Shown in pieces: positions 1-8,513 of a DNA stretch of 18,495 nt. The translations under genes were made by a program, and so were the position numbers. Source of the DNA: UMGS1002 sp050309735 (GTDB lineage: Bacteria > Bacillota > Clostridia > Oscillospirales > CAG-272). Numbering within the stretch: position 1 is the first letter of the stretch; each line of letters starts with the position of its first letter. Location: assembly GCA_050309735.1 (NCBI GenBank), contig JBNRMS010000054.1:1-18495 (forward strand), in the 5' to 3' direction. The notes below the pieces were generated by a model, which was not told where the DNA came from, did not search any database, and was given only the letters and a program-made list of their open reading frames with translations.

Positions 1-118
1 GGACTGGGGGGGACTTTTTGGGAAAAGTTCCTCCGGAGCATCTCTAATTAGCTTAATGTTTTAATTGGTGTGTAGTATTATTTTTAAAAAATCCTTAAAA
101 ATCCTCAATAAAATATGG
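1..118. other. Non-coding edge region downstream of rsmB
   Basis: No gene is visible. Bases 10-31 can fold into a short imperfect hairpin (GGACTTTT against AAAAGTTCC, one bulge), but no U-tract follows it on either strand, so it is not called a terminator. The 60-118 part is AT-rich with runs of T and A. Confidence 0.3.
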
Positions 119-1441
119 TTACGATGATGACCTTTTCATCCTCGCGATAAAAAACCCGTCTGTCGAGTGTGTGTCGGGGGCGAGGGTTATCATTCCTTCG
201 GGAACCGGGAGCGAGCCGGCGGTGAAGGGCGAGAGCGAAAATTCAGGGTGGGCGGCGAGGAAGCGGCCGACCACCCGCTCATTTTCCTCGGGCAGAATGG
301 TGCAGGTCGAATAGACGAGCAGGCCGCCGGGCGCTGTGTAGCGCGAGCAATTCTCAAGTATGTCAAACTGAATTTCGGGGAGCAGAGCTGCGTCTGCGAG
401 ATTTTTGTATCTGATTTCGGGCTTTTTGGCCATCACTCCATATCCCGAGCAGGGAACGTCGCATATAACCCGGTCGGCCGCCCCGATAAGCTGGGTGAGA
501 GGGTTTCTTGCGTCGCACTTTGAGACCTCGATTATATCTATGCCAAGCCTCCCGGCTGACGAGAGGATGAGCGAGAGCTTGTTCTCATGCAGGTCAAACG
601 AGAAAATTCGTCCTTTATTCCCCATGGCGAGCGCCGCGCCAAAGCTCTTCGAGCCGGGAGCGGCACAGGCGTCGACGACGGTCATCCCGCTGTGTGCGTC
701 AAGTGCGCGGACGGCAAGCTGCGAGGCCTCGTCCTGCACAAAAAACAGGCCGTCGTTAAATCCGGGGAGCGAGGCGAGAGGCAGAGTGGCAAGGCTTACC
801 CCATCGGGTGAGAGGGGGGTGGGTGAGGCGTTGATTCGGGCGTCGGCAAGGCGGGCGAGATAATCCTTGCGGGTTGTTTTGAGTGTGTTCACGCAGAGGG
901 TCAGTTCTGGCGCGCGGCCGAAGGCCGCAAGGAGCGCCTCGGCGCGCTCGGCACCGAAAATGCAGGTAAAGCGCTCGCAAAGCGGGGCGGGAAAGGAGTA
1001 TTTCACCGAGAGATAAAGGGGCAGCCCTTCTTCTTTTCGGGGGAGAGCGATTGATTCTCTCTCCCGCAGATATCGGCGGAGCAGGGCATTTACAAATCGC
1101 GTCGCCCGGCGGGGTGCGAGCGCAACGCTTTCGTTAACCGCGGCGTGGTCGGGGATTCGGTCGGTGAAAATTATCTGATAGAGACCCAGGCGCAGGAGCA
1201 TCCTCACTCTCGGCTCGATTTTTGAGGGCGGCAGGGTTGAGAGGAGGTCGATATAGTAGTCGAGCGTTATCTGCTTTTCGATAACGCCGAAGAGCAGCAG
1301 TGTTAAAAGCCCTCGGTCGGCGGGGGTGAGGTTATGTTTTTTTATTGCCGCGTCAAGCGCTATGTTTGAATACTGTCCCTCTCGCTCGCAGCCCAAAAGG
1401 AGGGTGAGCGCAAGACGGCGGACATTGATTTTTTCGGGCAT
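119..1441 (-). CDS. rsmB: 16S rRNA (cytosine-967-C5) methyltransferase RsmB
   Basis: This 440-residue protein has the full layout of RsmB/Sun: an N-terminal NusB-like helical domain (about residues 5-130) and a C-terminal Rossmann methyltransferase domain. Seen directly are SAM motif I DACAAPGSK (257-265; the family usually has GGK), the motif CDVPCSGYG with Cys331, and YSTCT with Cys380. In the family Cys380 would be the nucleophile that attacks C6 of the cytosine and Cys331 would help release the product. It methylates a cytosine of 16S rRNA in the cytoplasm. The ATG is preceded by AAGGAAAG about 12 nt upstream. It is the last gene seen of the priA-def-fmt-yugP cluster, separated from yugP by an SdpI-like gene. 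rlmN, which commonly follows it, does not begin within the 118 bases to the window edge. Confidence 0.95.
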   Translation of the reverse strand: MPEKINVRRLALTLLLGCEREGQYSNIALDAAIKKHNLTPADRGLLTLLLFGVIEKQITLDYYIDLLSTLPPSKIEPRVRMLLRLGLYQIIFTDRIPDHAAVNESVALAPRRATRFVNALLRRYLRERESIALPRKEEGLPLYLSVKYSFPAPLCERFTCIFGAERAEALLAAFGRAPELTLCVNTLKTTRKDYLARLADARINASPTPLSPDGVSLATLPLASLPGFNDGLFFVQDEASQLAVRALDAHSGMTVVDACAAPGSKSFGAALAMGNKGRIFSFDLHENKLSLILSSAGRLGIDIIEVSKCDARNPLTQLIGAADRVICDVPCSGYGVMAKKPEIRYKNLADAALLPEIQFDILENCSRYTAPGGLLVYSTCTILPEENERVVGRFLAAHPEFSLSPFTAGSLPVPEGMITLAPDTHSTDGFFIARMKRSSS

Positions 1442-1508
1442 TTGATTTGTCTTTCCTTTTTGGTTGCTTGGGGGTTGATGTAAACTTATAATTTTTTATG
1501 AATCGACA

Positions 1509-1889
1509 CTATTTTCGCCTGCCATGCCGGTCGAATTCTCTCTTAAGGGCCAATTCTACCGGGAAAATAGTCGCAATCATTATAATAATTTGCAGGGCAA
1601 TTATGATTGTTCCATAGAATCCGACATAATCAATGCTTTTTCCAAAGGAAAAAAGCATCGCGACCATAGTTATCGGGGTAAGCGCGATTCCTGTGAAAAA
1701 CCAAAGCTTCCCGCATAGGTTATGCGCGAATTTCCATGTGTCTTGGTTTTTCATTGATTTTGGAGTGCGATATCCAAAAAACAAATTAATTCTTTTCGGA
1801 GCCATTTTGCGAAATTTGCTACCAAAAGCAATCATTGACAAAGGAACAAGCAGCGCCATAATAAGCATATATACCCAAAAACCAATCAA
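1509..1889 (-). CDS. SdpI/YhfL-family small integral membrane protein
   Basis: This 126-residue protein has three predicted membrane helices (about 3-22, 63-82 and 88-109) and the signature FGYRTPKSMKNQDTWKFAH (38-56), which is characteristic of the SdpI/YhfL C-terminal domain. SdpI of Bacillus subtilis is the immunity protein against the SdpC toxin and also sequesters the repressor SdpR. Single-domain relatives like this one are common in Firmicutes and mostly have no assigned role. The start is TTG, chosen because a strong GAGGAGG lies 8 nt upstream and no ATG fits. The gene is more AT-rich than its neighbours and separates yugP from rsmB, which are normally adjacent, so it looks like an insertion. 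No sdpC-like toxin or sdpR-like repressor is seen nearby, so an immunity role is only a possibility. Confidence 0.85.
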   Translation of the reverse strand: MIGFWVYMLIMALLVPLSMIAFGSKFRKMAPKRINLFFGYRTPKSMKNQDTWKFAHNLCGKLWFFTGIALTPITMVAMLFSFGKSIDYVGFYGTIIIALQIIIMIATIFPVELALKREFDRHGRRK

Positions 1890-2055
1890 TTGTTAAGCCT
1901 CCTCTGATAAATACATTATTCTTCAATGATAACGCTTATTTTGCAGAAATATTGTTTTTCTCAAAATCACTTTTTATTATGGCGTTGCAACAGGGCTATA
2001 AAACCCGCGCCGGGCGGTATGGCGCCTTGTGGCGACTCCTTATTTTAAAAATCGG

Positions 2056-2766
2056 CTATCTGCGCCTTCCTCCCGAGGCTATGGCGAGCAGGCGCAAAAG
2101 ATTGAGGAGCGAAACGGCAAGCGCGGCGACATATGTCAGCGCGGCGGCATTCAGCACTTTGCGCGAGGCACTCAGCTCCTCGCCGCTCATGCCGGCCTGC
2201 CCGAGTGCGGCCATGGCGCGGCGGCTGGCATTAAACTCGACCGGAAGGGTGACCATCTGGAAAAAGACTGCGAATGAGAAGAGAAGTATGCCTGTCATCA
2301 TCAGCGCCCAGCCGAAATTGCTCTCGGTGCTTGAGTACATCGAAAAAATCATTCCGATGAGGAAAAGGGGCATGGCGGCGCGCGATCCAAAGGAGGTGAC
2401 CGGAATTATCGCCATTCGCAAGCGTATTGGCGAATATCCGACTGCATACTGAACGGCGTGTCCTGCCTCGTGTGCCGCAACTCCGACCGCTGCGGCCGAG
2501 CTGTTATCATATACATCTTCGGAGAGGCGGATTACATTGGCTTTCGGATCGTAATGGTCGGTCAATTTGCCGGGAATGCGCTCGATTGAGACGTGAGAAA
2601 GGCCATTAGCATTAAGAATCGAGCGTGCGGCATCGACACCGGTCATGCCGGTGCGGACTTTGTTTGTTCGGTTAAAGGTGGTTTTTACATTGATTTGAGC
2701 CCAAAGCGCAAAGATAAAGGCCGGAATCAAGAGAATATAAGACATCTGATACCAAAAATAGAGCAT
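2056..2766 (-). CDS. yugP: YugP-family membrane zinc metallopeptidase
   Basis: This 236-residue protein matches the YugP family of neutral zinc metallopeptidases. Seen are an N-terminal membrane helix (about 8-27), the zinc-binding helix motif AAHEAGHAVQ (HExxH), a central pair of hydrophobic segments after the active site (about 120-180) and a C-terminal hydrophobic segment rich in Ala/Leu. The active-site helix would lie close to the membrane. Substrates are not known for the family. The ATG start has GGAGG five bases upstream, and just before that is a perfect 7-bp hairpin. The position between fmt and rsmB is the common Firmicute arrangement. A weak promoter-like pair (TTTGCG-17-TATAAA) may lie in the 157-base gap to fmt. 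Confidence 0.92.
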   Translation of the reverse strand: MLYFWYQMSYILLIPAFIFALWAQINVKTTFNRTNKVRTGMTGVDAARSILNANGLSHVSIERIPGKLTDHYDPKANVIRLSEDVYDNSSAAAVGVAAHEAGHAVQYAVGYSPIRLRMAIIPVTSFGSRAAMPLFLIGMIFSMYSSTESNFGWALMMTGILLFSFAVFFQMVTLPVEFNASRRAMAALGQAGMSGEELSASRKVLNAAALTYVAALAVSLLNLLRLLAIASGGRRR

Positions 2767-2778
2767 TTTTCCTCCTGT

Positions 2779-2795
2779 GCTGCCCTTGGGGCAGC
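2779..2795 (-). promoter_or_regulatory. Small perfect hairpin just upstream of the yugP ribosome site
   Basis: GCTGCCC and GGGCAGC form a perfect 7-bp stem with a 3-base loop, ending three bases before the GGAGG of yugP. A stem so close to the Shine-Dalgarno could influence translation initiation or protect the 5' end of a processed message. The structure is seen; any function is inferred. Confidence 0.4.
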
Positions 2796-2902
2796 TGAAA
2801 TAAAATTTATAGATTTTGCCGGATTTCGCGCAAAGGCGGGCAGGAGTCCGATTTTAGAAAATTCATGTGCGATAAAAGAGAGCTGATTCTTGCATTTGAA
2901 TT

Positions 2903-2928
2903 CTTAAGTTTTACACGAAAAACTTAAG
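2903..2928 (-). terminator. AT-rich hairpin overlapping the fmt stop codon
   Basis: A perfect 10-bp inverted repeat (CTTAAGTTTT / AAAACTTAAG, 6-base loop) covers the stop codon of fmt. It has no GC-rich stem and no clean U-tract, so it is at best a weak terminator or mRNA 3'-end stabiliser between fmt and yugP. Confidence 0.3.
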
Positions 2929-3859
2929 ACAATAGGTCTCCCGTGCAGATTTTTCTACCTCGTATATAGTCGGCAGAGCACATACAGCACTTGCACTCGG
3001 GCAGCACGCGCAAAAATCTCACCGCACCCTCGGCGCAGGCGACAACAATACCATGATCAAGCGCTATCACTTTCCCCGGCCGCGCTCCGCACGGTTTTAT
3101 TCCCTTTGCCACTTCGGCCTCGTTGATTTTTAGCATACAGCGGTCGGGCAGGCGGGTGAAGGCGAGCGGCGCCGGGGAGAGCCCCCGGATAAGGTTGTGA
3201 ACGTCTCGCGCGGGTTTGTTGAAGTCGATTTTGCAGTCGCGCTTCTCGATTTTTGCAGCATAGCTCGCTCCTGTGTCGGGCTGGGGAGTGCGGGTTAGTT
3301 TGCCGTCTTTCAATAGGGCAACCGCCTCGGTCAGCGCCGCGGCGCCGAGCTTGCCAAGCTTATCATGAAGAATGCCAAAATTGTCACCCTCCCCGATCTC
3401 AAGCTCGCGGCAGAGCAGCATATCTCCGGTGTCAATTCCGGCGTCCATTTGAATGATGGTCACGCCGGTTTTGGTTTTGCCCTCGATTATCGCCCGCTGT
3501 ATCGGCGCGGCGCCCCGGTATTCGGGAAGGAGCGAGCCGTGGACATTTATACAGCCATATCTCGGGTAGTCAAGTACATTCTGCGGCAGAATTTTGCCGT
3601 ATGCCACCACGACGATAAGCTCGGGGTCGAGCTCGGAGAGCAGAGTTGCAAATTCCTCCCCGCGGAGTGTTGTCGGCTGGTAAACCGGTATTCCGCGCTC
3701 GGCCGCCCAAAGTTTGACAGGCGACGGGGTAAGCTTATATTTCCTGCCGGTCGGCTTGTCGGGCTGTGTTACAACGCCTATTATATTTTCCCCCGATTCG
3801 TGAAGCGCCGAGATGGTAAACACGGAGAATTCGGGGGTGCCCATAAACAAAATTTTCAT
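2924..3859 (-). CDS. fmt: Methionyl-tRNA formyltransferase
   Basis: This 311-residue protein has the usual Fmt length and domain order: an N-terminal formyltransferase fold and a C-terminal OB-like tRNA-binding domain (about 205-305). It transfers a formyl group from 10-formyltetrahydrofolate to initiator Met-tRNA. Seen are MGTPEFS (6-12), the catalytic region INVHGSLLPEYRGAAPIQRA with Asn105 and His107, and MDAGIDTGDM with Asp143, which correspond to the Asn-His-Asp triad of the family. The start ATG overlaps the TGA of def by four bases (ATGA), so the two are translationally coupled. This suits the matched addition and removal of the formyl group. The C-terminal stretch CKCCMC is unusually cysteine-rich. 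Confidence 0.97.
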   Translation of the reverse strand: MKILFMGTPEFSVFTISALHESGENIIGVVTQPDKPTGRKYKLTPSPVKLWAAERGIPVYQPTTLRGEEFATLLSELDPELIVVVAYGKILPQNVLDYPRYGCINVHGSLLPEYRGAAPIQRAIIEGKTKTGVTIIQMDAGIDTGDMLLCRELEIGEGDNFGILHDKLGKLGAAALTEAVALLKDGKLTRTPQPDTGASYAAKIEKRDCKIDFNKPARDVHNLIRGLSPAPLAFTRLPDRCMLKINEAEVAKGIKPCGARPGKVIALDHGIVVACAEGAVRFLRVLPECKCCMCSADYIRGRKICTGDLLS

Positions 3860-4323
3860 TCATCGGCCTCAAGTCTTTCTATCATTATGCCCTCGTCGGT
3901 AAAGAGTTTACCGTCGAGATGGTCAATTTCGTGGCAGAAGGCGCGCGCAAGAAGGTCGGTGCCGTGCATTTCTATCGCCTCTCCGCGGCGGTTGAGCGCG
4001 CGAACCGTAACCTTTGCCGGCCGGCGGGTGATTCCCCATTCGCCTGGAATAGACAGGCAGCCCTCTGCCTCCTCCTGCACCCCCTCGGCGCGTATTATCT
4101 CGGGATTTATCAGTTCGAGCAGGCCGCTCTCGGGAGTTTCGATAACAACCACCCGGCGAAGAACACCAACCTGCGAGGAGGCAAGACCGCAGCCGTTAGC
4201 CTCGCGCATAGTTTCGACCATATCGTCGATAAGGGTGAGGATTCGAGGGGATATTTCTGTGACCGGCCGGCACTTCATGCGCAGTGTGGGATCGGATTTT
4301 TTTAAGATTTTTAGTTTGGCCAT
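3856..4323 (-). CDS. def: Peptide deformylase
   Basis: This 155-residue protein carries all three deformylase motifs: GCGLASSQ (44-51; the consensus is GxGLAAxQ), EGCLS with metal ligand Cys89, and HEIDH (131-135) with two His ligands and the catalytic Glu132. It removes the formyl group from nascent proteins at the ribosome, using Fe2+ in most bacteria. The ATG at 4323 is chosen because GGAG sits nine bases upstream. A TTG five codons earlier is possible but would overlap that ribosome site. The gene lies 66 bases after priA and overlaps fmt by four bases. Confidence 0.97.
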   Translation of the reverse strand: MAKLKILKKSDPTLRMKCRPVTEISPRILTLIDDMVETMREANGCGLASSQVGVLRRVVVIETPESGLLELINPEIIRAEGVQEEAEGCLSIPGEWGITRRPAKVTVRALNRRGEAIEMHGTDLLARAFCHEIDHLDGKLFTDEGIMIERLEADE

Positions 4324-4389
4324 TATTATTATCTCCAATTGCGAAAAGAATATATGTGGGGTTGTTATAGTTATTTTGCTTTGATTCGC

Positions 4390-6876
4390 TCACAAGCTTG
4401 ACGGATTGAAGTCTATAGAAAGCAGGGGAGTATGAGGCGAGCTTGTGGATTCGGACAGAAGCTGCGAGAAGAGTGTGCGAGAGCGTTTGTTAAGGCGACA
4501 TTTTATAACCATGCGCATACGATATTTACCGTCAACCCGGTAGACGGGAGCCTCAAAGGGGCCAAAGACGATGGTGGGAACATCGGTAAAAGAGGTTGAG
4601 AGAAGCTCGCGCAGGCGGGAGGAGAGCTTCTTGGTTCCGATGAGGAGTTCCTTTTCGTCTGAGGAGGTAAGAGTCAGAAGGACTATATCGCAGAAGGGGG
4701 GGAATACGAGCAGGCGGCGCAGGCGTATTTCGTTATTGAAAAATGCCTCGTAATCCTGCGCGACTGCCTGTTTTATCACATCGTTGTCGGGGTTGTTTGT
4801 CTGTATTATGGCGGAGCCGGGGAAATCGCGCCGCCCGGCCCGCCCTATCACCTGTGTGAGAAGGGCAAATGTGCGCTCATTGGCCCGGTAGTCGTCAAGA
4901 TAAAGAGACGCGTCGGCAAGAAGAACGCCCGAGAGCGACACATCGGGAAAATCATGCCCCTTAGTAACCATCTGAGTGCCAAGCAGAATGTCGGCGCCGT
5001 GTCTTCTGAATTCACCGAGCATTTTATCATAGGCAAATCTTCCCGAGGTTGAATCGGCGTCCATCCGCAGAATTTTTGCGTCGGGCAGGAGCTCGGCAAG
5101 GTCGCGCTCAAGGCGTTGCGTACCAAAACCCATGCGAACCATGTGGGGCGAGGAGCAATCCGGGCAGGCGGCGGGCGGTGTCTGGTGCAGCCCGCACCAG
5201 TGGCAAACAAGCTCTCCGTTGTCGTAATTTCCTTGTGAGGCATGATAATTCATCGCAACGCTGCAGCGCGTGCATTTTACCGCCGCTCCACAGGTTCGAC
5301 AGGAGATAAAGTTATTATACCCGCGCCGATTGAGAAAAAGAATTGCCTGCCGCCCGCCTTCCACGGTTTTTTTAAGCTCCTCGGCAAGCAGGGCGCCGAG
5401 CGGGTCTATATTGCCGGCCTCTGTTTCCTTTCGCATATCTGCAAGGGTGACAGATGGCAGGGGCAGACCTCCATACCGCCCGGTGAGTTTTATAAGCTTA
5501 TATTTGCCCTCGACCGCCTTCTGATAGCTTTCCACCGAGGGAGTTGCCGATGCAAGCAGCAAAAGCGCCTCGCTCTTAGCGCAGCGCCAGCGGGCGACGT
5601 CGCGCGCGTGGTATTTCGGGTCGGCATCGGATTTATAGGTGTGCTCCTGTTCTTCGTCGATAATAATAAGACCGAGGTTTTTTACCGGCGAGAAGACGGC
5701 CGAGCGTGTTCCGACCACAAGGTCGGCCTCGCCTCGCTTTATTTTATTATATGAGTCAAGCCGCTCTCCTGCCGACAGCCCCGAGTGCACAAGCGCGACG
5801 CGGCTGCCATATCGAGAGCAGAAGATGTCAACCGACTGCGGGGTGAGCGAAATTTCGGGTAAGAGAAGAATAGCCGAGCGCCCCGAGGCAAGCACCTCGT
5901 CGATAAGCTTTACCATAACGCAGGTTTTACCGCTGCCCGTTACTCCGTGGAGAAGGGCTGCCTTAGCTTCTCCCGAGCGCGAGAGGGTGACAAGGGCTTT
6001 GTGTGCCTCTTTTTGTTCGGGATTGAGGATATAATCGGTGTCTGGCGCACTGCATGACTCAAGATATCCTTCCCGATAAGCCGATTCGCGCCGGATTTTA
6101 ATTATTTTGCGGTCGGAGAGTGTGCGTATTTGTTGACGGCCGGCTCCGGTTAGTTCGATAAGTTTATCAATTTCAAGCTCGGGAGCTCCGAGCAGTTCAG
6201 ATACTATCTTTCGCTGCATCTCTGAGCGAAGAAGCCCGCTTTTGGGTTTTGCCTTGAGTGCGGCCTCGGCCGCCTCGCGCTCAAGCAAGAGCGAGCAAAT
6301 CTCGCGGAAAAACTCGCGAACGCCCTCTTTTATGTCAACCCCCCGAACCACAAGCTCGGCGCTCATAAGCCTTTTAACAGATGCCGCCGCGCCCTTTCCA
6401 AAGCGCTTTATCAGCGCCTGCTCGGTCACCTTTTTGCGCTCGAATATGTATTCGCACACCTCGGCGTCCCGTCCGGCTTGGACCGCACTTCGGGCACCGG
6501 TCGCGCCGGGGGCAGGGGTGTAAAACTCGACAAGGCGGGACATTGCCGCCGCCGGAATCATCGAGTGAACAGCATCTCCTATGGTGCATAGAGTTTGTTC
6601 CTTGAGCCAGAGGCAGAGGTCGAGCAGCTCGTCGTCAAGCGACATGCTCGCAGGGCAGATTGAATCTATCGGTTTTATCTTGCCATCGGCAAAGGGGGCG
6701 TCGGAGAACCCGACGACAAGGGCCAGCCTCCGCCGATTTGCATTTCCGAAAGGCACGGTAACAAAAGCGCCCCGGGAGATACCGGGGCGTAGTTGTGCTG
6801 GTACAAAGTAGTCAAACTCCCGGTCAAGAGAGTATGGTATATCGTCAACAAGACAGACCTTCGCGTACTCGTGCAT
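4390..6876 (-). CDS. priA: Primosomal replication-restart helicase PriA
   Basis: This 828-residue superfamily 2 helicase is close to the length usual in Firmicutes. It loads the replisome at stalled forks in a DnaA-independent way. Seen are an N-terminal 3'-end DNA-binding domain (about 1-105, beginning with AKVCLVDDIPYSLDREFDY), Walker A GVTGSGKT (311-318), the DEEQEH box (407-412, Walker B), and then four CxxC pairs (CRTC, CTRC, CHWC, CPDC) that bind two zinc ions between the helicase lobes. Motifs GTQMVTKGHDFP and QVIGRAGR lie in lobe 2. The start ATG lies 18 bases after the rpoZ stop with only a weak AGGG upstream, so translation may depend on rpoZ. coaBC, often found just before priA in this cluster, is absent. 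Confidence 0.97.
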   Translation of the reverse strand: MHEYAKVCLVDDIPYSLDREFDYFVPAQLRPGISRGAFVTVPFGNANRRRLALVVGFSDAPFADGKIKPIDSICPASMSLDDELLDLCLWLKEQTLCTIGDAVHSMIPAAAMSRLVEFYTPAPGATGARSAVQAGRDAEVCEYIFERKKVTEQALIKRFGKGAAASVKRLMSAELVVRGVDIKEGVREFFREICSLLLEREAAEAALKAKPKSGLLRSEMQRKIVSELLGAPELEIDKLIELTGAGRQQIRTLSDRKIIKIRRESAYREGYLESCSAPDTDYILNPEQKEAHKALVTLSRSGEAKAALLHGVTGSGKTCVMVKLIDEVLASGRSAILLLPEISLTPQSVDIFCSRYGSRVALVHSGLSAGERLDSYNKIKRGEADLVVGTRSAVFSPVKNLGLIIIDEEQEHTYKSDADPKYHARDVARWRCAKSEALLLLASATPSVESYQKAVEGKYKLIKLTGRYGGLPLPSVTLADMRKETEAGNIDPLGALLAEELKKTVEGGRQAILFLNRRGYNNFISCRTCGAAVKCTRCSVAMNYHASQGNYDNGELVCHWCGLHQTPPAACPDCSSPHMVRMGFGTQRLERDLAELLPDAKILRMDADSTSGRFAYDKMLGEFRRHGADILLGTQMVTKGHDFPDVSLSGVLLADASLYLDDYRANERTFALLTQVIGRAGRRDFPGSAIIQTNNPDNDVIKQAVAQDYEAFFNNEIRLRRLLVFPPFCDIVLLTLTSSDEKELLIGTKKLSSRLRELLSTSFTDVPTIVFGPFEAPVYRVDGKYRMRMVIKCRLNKRSRTLFSQLLSESTSSPHTPLLSIDFNPSSL

Positions 6877-6894
6877 CTGCGTGTTACCCTGTGC

Positions 6895-7167
6895 TTATTC
6901 TGCCGGATTGGAGTCGACAATTATATACTCGCCGCTGTGTATGCGATTAATCGCGTTTTTAACCGCCTTCTCGTCGCGGTATTCTTTGTCAATCATGTTG
7001 ATCAGAGGCTTGTCGGCCTCCTTATTACCTGTCAATGACTTTTCGGCCATTTCGCGCTGTTTGACATATTCGTCGGTAATCAGGCGTGCGCATTTTGCGG
7101 TGGCAAGCGCCAGTTCGTATCGGTTAAATTTACCCTTAGTTAGTTCATTTATCGTAGGATATAGCAT
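6895..7167 (-). CDS. rpoZ: DNA-directed RNA polymerase omega subunit
   Basis: This 90-residue protein has the RpoZ signature near its start, NRYELALATAKCARLI (about 15-30), which folds around the C-terminal tail of the beta-prime subunit to help assemble RNA polymerase. The C-terminal part KPLINMIDKEYRDEKAVKNA matches the family's 'KPv..Al.Ei..gki' region but is more divergent. The ATG has AGGAG seven bases upstream. It lies directly after remA with 53 bases between. In most Firmicutes gmk sits in that place, so its absence here is notable. Confidence 0.85.
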   Translation of the reverse strand: MLYPTINELTKGKFNRYELALATAKCARLITDEYVKQREMAEKSLTGNKEADKPLINMIDKEYRDEKAVKNAINRIHSGEYIIVDSNPAE

Positions 7168-7220
7168 TACGTGGCTCCTTTTGATTATGTTGATAGTATT
7201 ATTGACAAAACCCGGCGTCC

Positions 7221-7481
7221 TCAGGCATCTGTATCGTTGTCATCCTGCTCTCCGGCGGCGCGCAGCGACAGCTTGTCGGGAGTCAGGGCAGACAGTATTA
7301 TAATTTCTGTGTCGGTAAGGATGACGGCGCGGGTTTTTTTGCCGCAGGTGAGGTCGACGGCGCGACCCTGATCCTTTGCGTCTTGAATCAGGCGCTTCAG
7401 GGGTGCAGACTCGGGAGAGGCGATAAGGACTATGCGCTCGGAAACAACAAGGTTTCCGTATCCGACGTTTATAAATTTCAT
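7221..7481 (-). CDS. remA: RemA/DUF370-family regulatory protein
   Basis: This 86-residue protein begins MKFINVGYGNLVVSERIVLI, the hallmark of the DUF370/RemA family. In Bacillus subtilis RemA is a DNA-binding activator of extracellular matrix and osmoprotection genes. The motif SAPLKRLIQDAK is followed by DLTCGKKTRAVILTD, all typical. The tail after residue 75 (GEQDDNDTDA) is acidic and probably disordered. The start ATG at 7481 is chosen over longer reading because the family begins there and AAAGG lies upstream. It lies 116 bases after yicC, the standard neighbour. Confidence 0.93.
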   Translation of the reverse strand: MKFINVGYGNLVVSERIVLIASPESAPLKRLIQDAKDQGRAVDLTCGKKTRAVILTDTEIIILSALTPDKLSLRAAGEQDDNDTDA

Positions 7482-7597
7482 AGTTATACCTTTCTGCGTG
7501 AGATGGGGTCTGTGTCGGTCGGCCATATGTCTCTTTGCCGCCATTTTGGAAGGGGGGCAGGGCATAAAACCCACCTTTAGGGATTTATCTTTCAAAA

Positions 7598-8485
7598 CTA
7601 CTCAATATTTTGAATCTGCTCTCGGATCTTCTCAAGTTCGCATTTGCATTCGACCACAATACGGGATATCGCCGCATTTTGGCACTTTGAGCCTATTGTG
7701 TTTAGCTCACGGTTGATTTCTTGAATAAGAAAATCAAGCTTTCGTCCCGCCGACACACTCTCCGCGGCAATAGCGGCGAAAGAATCGAGATGGGATGAGA
7801 GCCTGACAAGCTCTTCGTCGATCGAGATTCGGTCGGCGAAAATCGCGCACTCGGCAATAATGCGCCCTTCGTCAACAACCGCGCCGCTCTCGGCGAGCAG
7901 GGGGCGCAGGCGCTCTTCAAACTTTTGTCGGTATCCTTCGGTGTCGGCCTTTGAGATGAGCGAAATCTCCTCGGTAAGCGTGCCGATATTTGCGAGCTTT
8001 TTTTCGATATCCTTGCCAAGGCGCGCCCCCTCGGCGAGCCGCGCGGCAAGGAAGGCGTTGGCAGCCTGTTCGAGAATAGTCAAAATCTCTCCCCAATCGC
8101 GCTCGGCATCGTCCTCGGGGCGGCTTTGCCTGAATATATCGCGGTTTTGAGCAACCTTCATCACCGATATATCATCGGCAAGGCCAAACTCGGAAGATAA
8201 GCGCCGCAGAGCGGCGATATATCCCCGGGCATAACCTTCGTCAAGCGAGATTTCAAGCTCACCCGAGTCAAGAACCTCCACCGTGATATTGACATCCACC
8301 TTGCCCCGCCCGACCCCGCGTGAGGCGAGATAGGGCTTAATCTTTTCCTCAAGATAGGAATAAGCGCGGGGGAGCCTTGCCGAACAGTCAAAATATCGGC
8401 TGTTAACCGATCTTATTTCAACAGTTATATCCTTCCCGCCAACCGTCCCCCGGCAGCGGCCGAAGGCCGTCATACTTAGAAACAT
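7598..8485 (-). CDS. yicC: YicC/YloC-family endoribonuclease
   Basis: This 295-residue protein begins MFLSMTAFGR (family: MIrSMTGFGR) and ends with the conserved C-terminal block GRKLDFLIQEINRELNTIGS followed by a Lys/Glu-rich helix ending in REQIQNIE. This is the YicC-like N domain plus DUF1732. The Escherichia coli member is an endoribonuclease, and Bacillus YloC belongs to the same family. The start at 8485 is chosen because the family begins at this Met and GGGGGA lies just upstream; a Met four codons earlier lacks a ribosome site. The long middle part (about 150-230) is helical and charged. It is the first gene of the minus-strand housekeeping cluster and has a near-consensus promoter. 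Confidence 0.95.
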   Translation of the reverse strand: MFLSMTAFGRCRGTVGGKDITVEIRSVNSRYFDCSARLPRAYSYLEEKIKPYLASRGVGRGKVDVNITVEVLDSGELEISLDEGYARGYIAALRRLSSEFGLADDISVMKVAQNRDIFRQSRPEDDAERDWGEILTILEQAANAFLAARLAEGARLGKDIEKKLANIGTLTEEISLISKADTEGYRQKFEERLRPLLAESGAVVDEGRIIAECAIFADRISIDEELVRLSSHLDSFAAIAAESVSAGRKLDFLIQEINRELNTIGSKCQNAAISRIVVECKCELEKIREQIQNIE

Positions 8486-8513
8486 CTTTTCCCCCATTAT
8501 GTCATATATAAAT

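Noticed and set aside
1890..2055. Possible GC-rich terminator after yugP
   Set aside because: GCGCC/GGCGC gives only five pairs with a 9-base loop and a short T-tract. It is too weak to call.
3365..4384. A 339-codon open frame on the plus strand
   Set aside because: It lies fully opposite fmt and def, which have all their catalytic motifs. Its translation is rich in Arg, Ser and Pro and shows no domain, as expected of an antisense shadow.
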